From: Hippopus hippopus
Lineage: Eukaryota > Mollusca > Bivalvia > Cardiida > Cardiidae
Assembly: GCA_946811185.2 (NCBI GenBank)
Contig: OX328103.1
Location: 26,208,172-26,272,171 of the forward strand
Reading direction: 5' to 3'
Length of the DNA stretch: 64,000 nucleotides
Made by a program: the position numbers and the translations under genes. Each line of letters begins with the position of its first letter. Position 1 is the first letter of the stretch. Below the pieces are notes generated by a model that searched no databases, had not been told where the DNA came from, and saw only the letters and a list, made by a program, of their open reading frames with translations. This document shows positions 62,401 to 64,000 of the stretch, in pieces.

Positions 62401-64000
62401 GACTCCAGGAAAGCATGGATATAGCTAAAATAATGTTGAAAACTGCGTTAAAACATCAATCAATCAGTCAATCAAACAATCAATCAATCAACCTGTATTG
62501 TGCAAGCATCTTTGGGACAGGTGCTTCTAAAGTAAAAGTGCTCTTAACCCTTTACCACACAATGCCGACTTTTAACGACCCTGAGTAGCCCTTTGAAAAA
62601 AGTGTGGAAAAAGGAGAAATGCTGGTTACCAGCATTTTCTCCTTTTCCCACAATGTTTTCTACGCAATCAAAGAAACAGTACAAATTGCTCCAGCAAATT
62701 GAAAGCACTTACACATGAAAAATTATATGTGGCTAAAATTATGTAATATGCTTCTGAAAAGTTGAAAACTGGGGGAAATGAAATAAATGTTGGGTACCAG
62801 TTTTTTCTCCTGTTCCCACAATGATTTTAAAAGCCCATCTCCATTGGGGCCATTAAAACTTGGGATTGTGTGGTAAAGGGCTGACTCTTTACCAAACATT
62901 CCCTACTTTTAATGACCCTGAGAAAAAAGCTTTTGAAAACATTGTTGGAAAAGGGACATACATATTCTCCTCTTTCCACAATCTTTTGTACCCGTTCATA
63001 GACAAATCCTTTTTTTTTTTTGCAGCTGCATTTGATTTGTGCTTTTCAAATGCTTTCAGTATGGATTAGTCTTAACTTTTGCCTTGTGGGAAAGGCTCAA
63101 TAGAGATAGCCACTATGATAGGGTTTACTGAAGTACTTTTGGTATATTTATTTTTTTTACAAAGTATTTCCTCTCAAGTGTTTTTTCTTCTCATTGGTTT
63201 TTATGTGGAGACTCTTTTGACCATTTCTTCCAGTAGATGAGTTTTTTATCTTGCTTCAGACCATTTAAAACATTGTGACAAAAGGAGAAATTGCTCATAA
63301 GATACAGGGAAACCAGTATTTAGAGACAACATATAGGGAAGTTAAAAAAAGTGGTCTCTTAAATCAGGTGGTCTCTATGCAAGTTTAATTGATTTAAGAA
63401 GTCTCTTAAAGCAGTTGGCTGCTAAATACAGGTGGTTTCTCAGAAAGGTTTGGCTTTACATGCAGATATATTACTCTTTCTGATAGATCAGCGACCCTGA
63501 ATAATACAGCATGCATAAGTGAGAGATTGTATGTTTTGTCAACAAGGGTCAAGAGTCAAGAATTCATTGCTATTACTTTTAAGCTATTGCTTACGCTTTG
63601 CCAAACCATTCCCTGTTTTGACAACCCTGCTAAAGAAGCCTAGTGAAAACATGGATTGAAAAAGGAGAAAATGCTGGTTACCAGTTTTCCAAAATTTCAG
63701 AGACAGGAATAATGATTTTAGGTGCATCGTGGGAAAAGTAGTTTTTGCATACTACATACAGCAGGGTTTCCTTCTCTTCAGAAAAATGCTTTATCATACA
63801 ATCAGGTGTTTTAATGGCTTTTAGGGAGATGGCTTTTGAAAGCATTTTGGATAAGCAGAAAACACTTGCAATCAACATTTTGTTATCAGTCTTTTATAGA
63901 AAGTCCATCTTTTATATAATCTAGGAAGAAAAGTCGGCAAAGATTACAGAACTGGAAGAGTTGTTGTTAAATAAAGACAAAGAAATGTTGCGCAGAAGAG
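56131..64000 (+). CDS. RELCH: RELCH, LisH/HEAT Rab11 effector, first six exons
   Basis: Exons 56131-56419, 57665-57754, 59831-59902, 60825-61009, 61970-62158 and 63925-64000 join in phase to about 300 codons; the gene continues past the window. RELCH (formerly KIAA1468) binds Rab11 and OSBP and moves cholesterol from recycling endosomes to the trans-Golgi. Supporting blocks are NPFLSDDDDE at the N-terminus; a LisH motif at about 41-73 (AIAAKLLKDKLTLTALELHT); LPRLRDFFSNPGNFER; SLDFARYSDDGERQVDERVA; KKALNFLVNQYLLQINNKLT; and FEDWDDVGLNIPQPPDLL. The HEAT-repeat half lies outside. The start is the first ATG after the shared promoter. Confidence 0.94.
56520..57125. mobile_element. Candidate TIR element in RELCH intron 1
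   Basis: GGGGTCAAAACGGCCCAATT near the left end is mirrored by GGGCCGTTTTGGACCGGGCC and CTGACCC at the right. About 600 bp, no ORF. A partial relative lies at about 48615-48660 (GAGTCAAAACAGCCCAGTCC). Confidence 0.5.
57665..57754 (+). CDS. RELCH: RELCH exon 2
   Basis: Acceptor TTGTTTCAG, donor TTGCAG, GTAACT. Encodes RTSSIQTFDSLDFARYSDDG then ERQVDERVA, near-identical to the vertebrate block as I recall it. Confidence 0.94.
57804..58036 (+). repeat. Family A MITE
   Basis: TTAACTCTTTATCATATGTT start, core with an extra base pair change on each arm, TTGTTTGGTAAAGTGTTA end. Confidence 0.75.
58057..58277 (+). repeat. Family A MITE
   Basis: TTTAAACTCTATACTGGACA start, core at about 58170-58220, TGCTATTAAGAGTTAA end. 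Confidence 0.72.
58523..58895 (+). repeat. TTATACTGCAAAG TIR element, 373 bp, full length
   Basis: Starts ATTATACTGCAAAGAAATTT and ends AACTTTGCAGTATAAT, exact inverted 14-bp termini. The interior has CTGATTGGATAATCTGCCC and ACATCCAAAATGGCGGCGTC. Confidence 0.78.
58909..59078. repeat. Perfect 45-bp inverted repeat plus a third direct copy
   Basis: GGTCAGGTGGCAGGGGACTT continues to CACGGCTGTGGTGA at 58909-58953. Its exact reverse complement occupies 58977-59021, and a further copy of the same reverse arm lies at 59034-59078. The second copy also pairs through GACATGAT with the sequence flanking the left arm, so the outer pair is likely original and the middle one added. Confidence 0.9.
59137..59365 (+). 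repeat. Family A TTAA MITE
   Basis: TTAACTCTTTACCACACTAC to GTGTGAAAAAGGGTTAA with a mutated core. Shares its right TTAA with the next copy. Confidence 0.75.
59362..59586 (+). repeat. Family A MITE abutting the previous copy
   Basis: TTAACAAACAACTAAACC to TTTGTGGTAAAGGGTTA. Core with ATGCTTGTTACTAGCAT centre. Confidence 0.72.
59831..59902 (+). CDS. RELCH: RELCH exon 3
   Basis: Acceptor ACTGTTTCAG, donor AAGCAG, GTAGGA. Encodes LEFELRKAQDTIKSLRASLT then REA, the coiled-coil segment after the SLDFARYSDD block. Both splits resolve. Confidence 0.93.
60057..60270 (+). repeat. Family A MITE, right end diverged
   Basis: CCTTAATTCACTACCATACA, a perfect core at about 60154-60217, TCAGGGTCTTAAAACCTGG. 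Confidence 0.72.
60423..60654 (+). repeat. Family A TTAA MITE
   Basis: TTAACTCTTTATTGCCAG, an A-run of 13, a diverged core, GTGTGGTAAATGGTTAA. Confidence 0.75.
60825..61009 (+). CDS. RELCH: RELCH exon 4, second LisH-like block
   Basis: Acceptor CATTATGCAG, donor GACCAA, GTAAGAA, phase 0 end. Encodes ELVRENEHSKPEKPEEGRGG and KKALNFLVNQYLLQINNKLT then AVTFSEENEDQ. Confidence 0.95.
61015..61245 (+). repeat. Family A MITE starting about 6 bp after an exon
   Basis: CTTTAGCTCTGTTTCAAACA, GACACGTCCAAATCGAAAGC, core with a damaged second arm, GTGTAGTAAAGGGTAAA. Confidence 0.68.
61313..61525 (+). repeat. Family A MITE, diverged
   Basis: CTTAATCCTTTACCACCCAA, GTAACTGCAGACGACAAATC, a shortened core, GGATTGTATGCTCAAAAG. 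Confidence 0.62.
61708..61914. repeat. Palindromic element, CTGATTGGCTAAACC core
   Basis: AGTCCATATTTACTAATCAT at the left mirrors ATGGTTGGTTAATACGGACC at the right. The centre CTGATTGGCTAAACCAAGTG pairs with GTTTAGCCAATCAG. About 207 bp; relatives at 15066 and 21501. Confidence 0.75.
61970..62158 (+). CDS. RELCH: RELCH exon 5
   Basis: Acceptor TTTTTTCAG, donor GTTCTT, GTAAGTAC. 63 codons in phase 0: DFEDWDDVGLNIPQPPDLLH then LYRDFYNRVVPSLTSI and a coiled-coil start QLEQDVANLKSVL. Confidence 0.95.
62183..62488 (+). mobile_element. Full-length tRNA-derived SINE with perfect 12-bp TSD
   Basis: CAACCTGTATTG occurs at 62171-62182 and 62489-62500. The head (62189-62260) is tRNA-like with A box TAGCTCAGTCGGTAGC and B box GGTTCAATCTC. 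The body begins near TTTCCGAGGATTGATGAC, and the tail is a run of CAAT units. Decayed copies at 28425, 13440 and 37430 define the family. Confidence 0.88.
62544..62665 (-). repeat. Family A MITE, right half lost
   Basis: TTAACCCTTTACCACACAAT start and an intact core. Broken shortly after, at GTTTTCTACGCAATCAAAG. Confidence 0.72.
62690..62882 (+). repeat. Family A MITE, left end lost
   Basis: AGCAAATTGAAAGCACTTAC, a mutated core, GTGTGGTAAAGGGCTGA. Confidence 0.68.
62883..63105 (-). repeat. Family A MITE, abutting the previous copy
   Basis: CTCTTTACCAAACATTCCC, AATGACCCTGAGAAAAAAGC, a single core arm, GTGCTTTTCAAATGCTTTCA, TTGTGGGAAAGGCTCAA. Confidence 0.66.
63106..63594. other. RELCH intron 5, unassigned
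   Basis: A CATTGTGACAAAAGGAGAAA fragment near 63275 may be family A core. I see nothing else. Confidence 0.4.
63595..63682 (-). repeat. Family A left-half fragment
   Basis: TTTGCCAAACCATTCCC, TTTTGACAACCCTGCTAAAG and GAAAAAGGAGAAAATGCTGG. Stops at the centre. Confidence 0.6.
63925..64000 (+). CDS. RELCH: RELCH exon 6, runs off the window
   Basis: Acceptor TATAATCTAG, phase 0. Encodes EEKSAKITELEELLLNKDKE then MLRRR, a coiled coil that continues the helix from exon 5. The window end cuts it. Confidence 0.9.

Overview
This window looks like nuclear DNA of an invertebrate animal, most likely a bivalve or another mollusc. It has spliced genes with long introns, animal-specific genes (MIEAP-type, CDT1, RELCH), a tRNA-derived SINE with a CAAT tail, and a very heavy load of short DNA transposons. 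The species cannot be named from the sequence alone. No bacterial-style operon, rRNA gene or CRISPR array is present.

Layout. (1) 1301-1591 (+) is the terminal exon of a MIEAP (SPATA18-like) protein, with a decayed duplicate of its end at about 1978-2045. (2) 1592-9325 is intergenic and repeat-bearing, with a weak two-exon mini-ORF at 5793-6003. (3) 9326-25471 (-) holds ten phase-compatible exons of a coiled-coil protein I do not recognise; its 5' end is missing. (4) 25472-33639 is intergenic. (5) 33640-55972 (-) is a complete nine-exon CDT1 gene (698 aa), the replication-licensing factor. (6) 56131-64000 (+) holds the first six exons of RELCH, a LisH/HEAT Rab11 effector in endosomal cholesterol transport; it runs off the window. 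CDT1 and RELCH start codons are 158 bp apart and divergent, and the gap holds an E2F-type site and two CACGTG boxes.

Repeats fill most introns and gaps. Family A (about 228 bp, TTAA target, CCCTTTACC termini, a nearly perfect 64-bp central palindrome) has about 50 full or partial copies. Family B (about 260 bp, centre GCGCAGGCTGACCTGG) and family C (about 210 bp, TTAA target, centre GATCAGACTGCACG) are also hairpin-centred. There is a 2.3-kb hAT-like element with a perfect 8-bp target duplication, two other terminal-inverted-repeat elements with 5- and 6-bp duplications, several smaller inverted-repeat elements and four copies of a tRNA-derived SINE. Two pairs of large inverted repeats each enclose three exons: one in the coiled-coil gene, one in CDT1.

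The genes do not form a pathway. The most informative parts are the CDT1/RELCH shared promoter and the transposon structure, including a filled-site/empty-site pair that proves how family A inserts. Exon coordinates were read by eye from splice sites and reading-frame phase; family identities rest on remembered protein features, not on a search.
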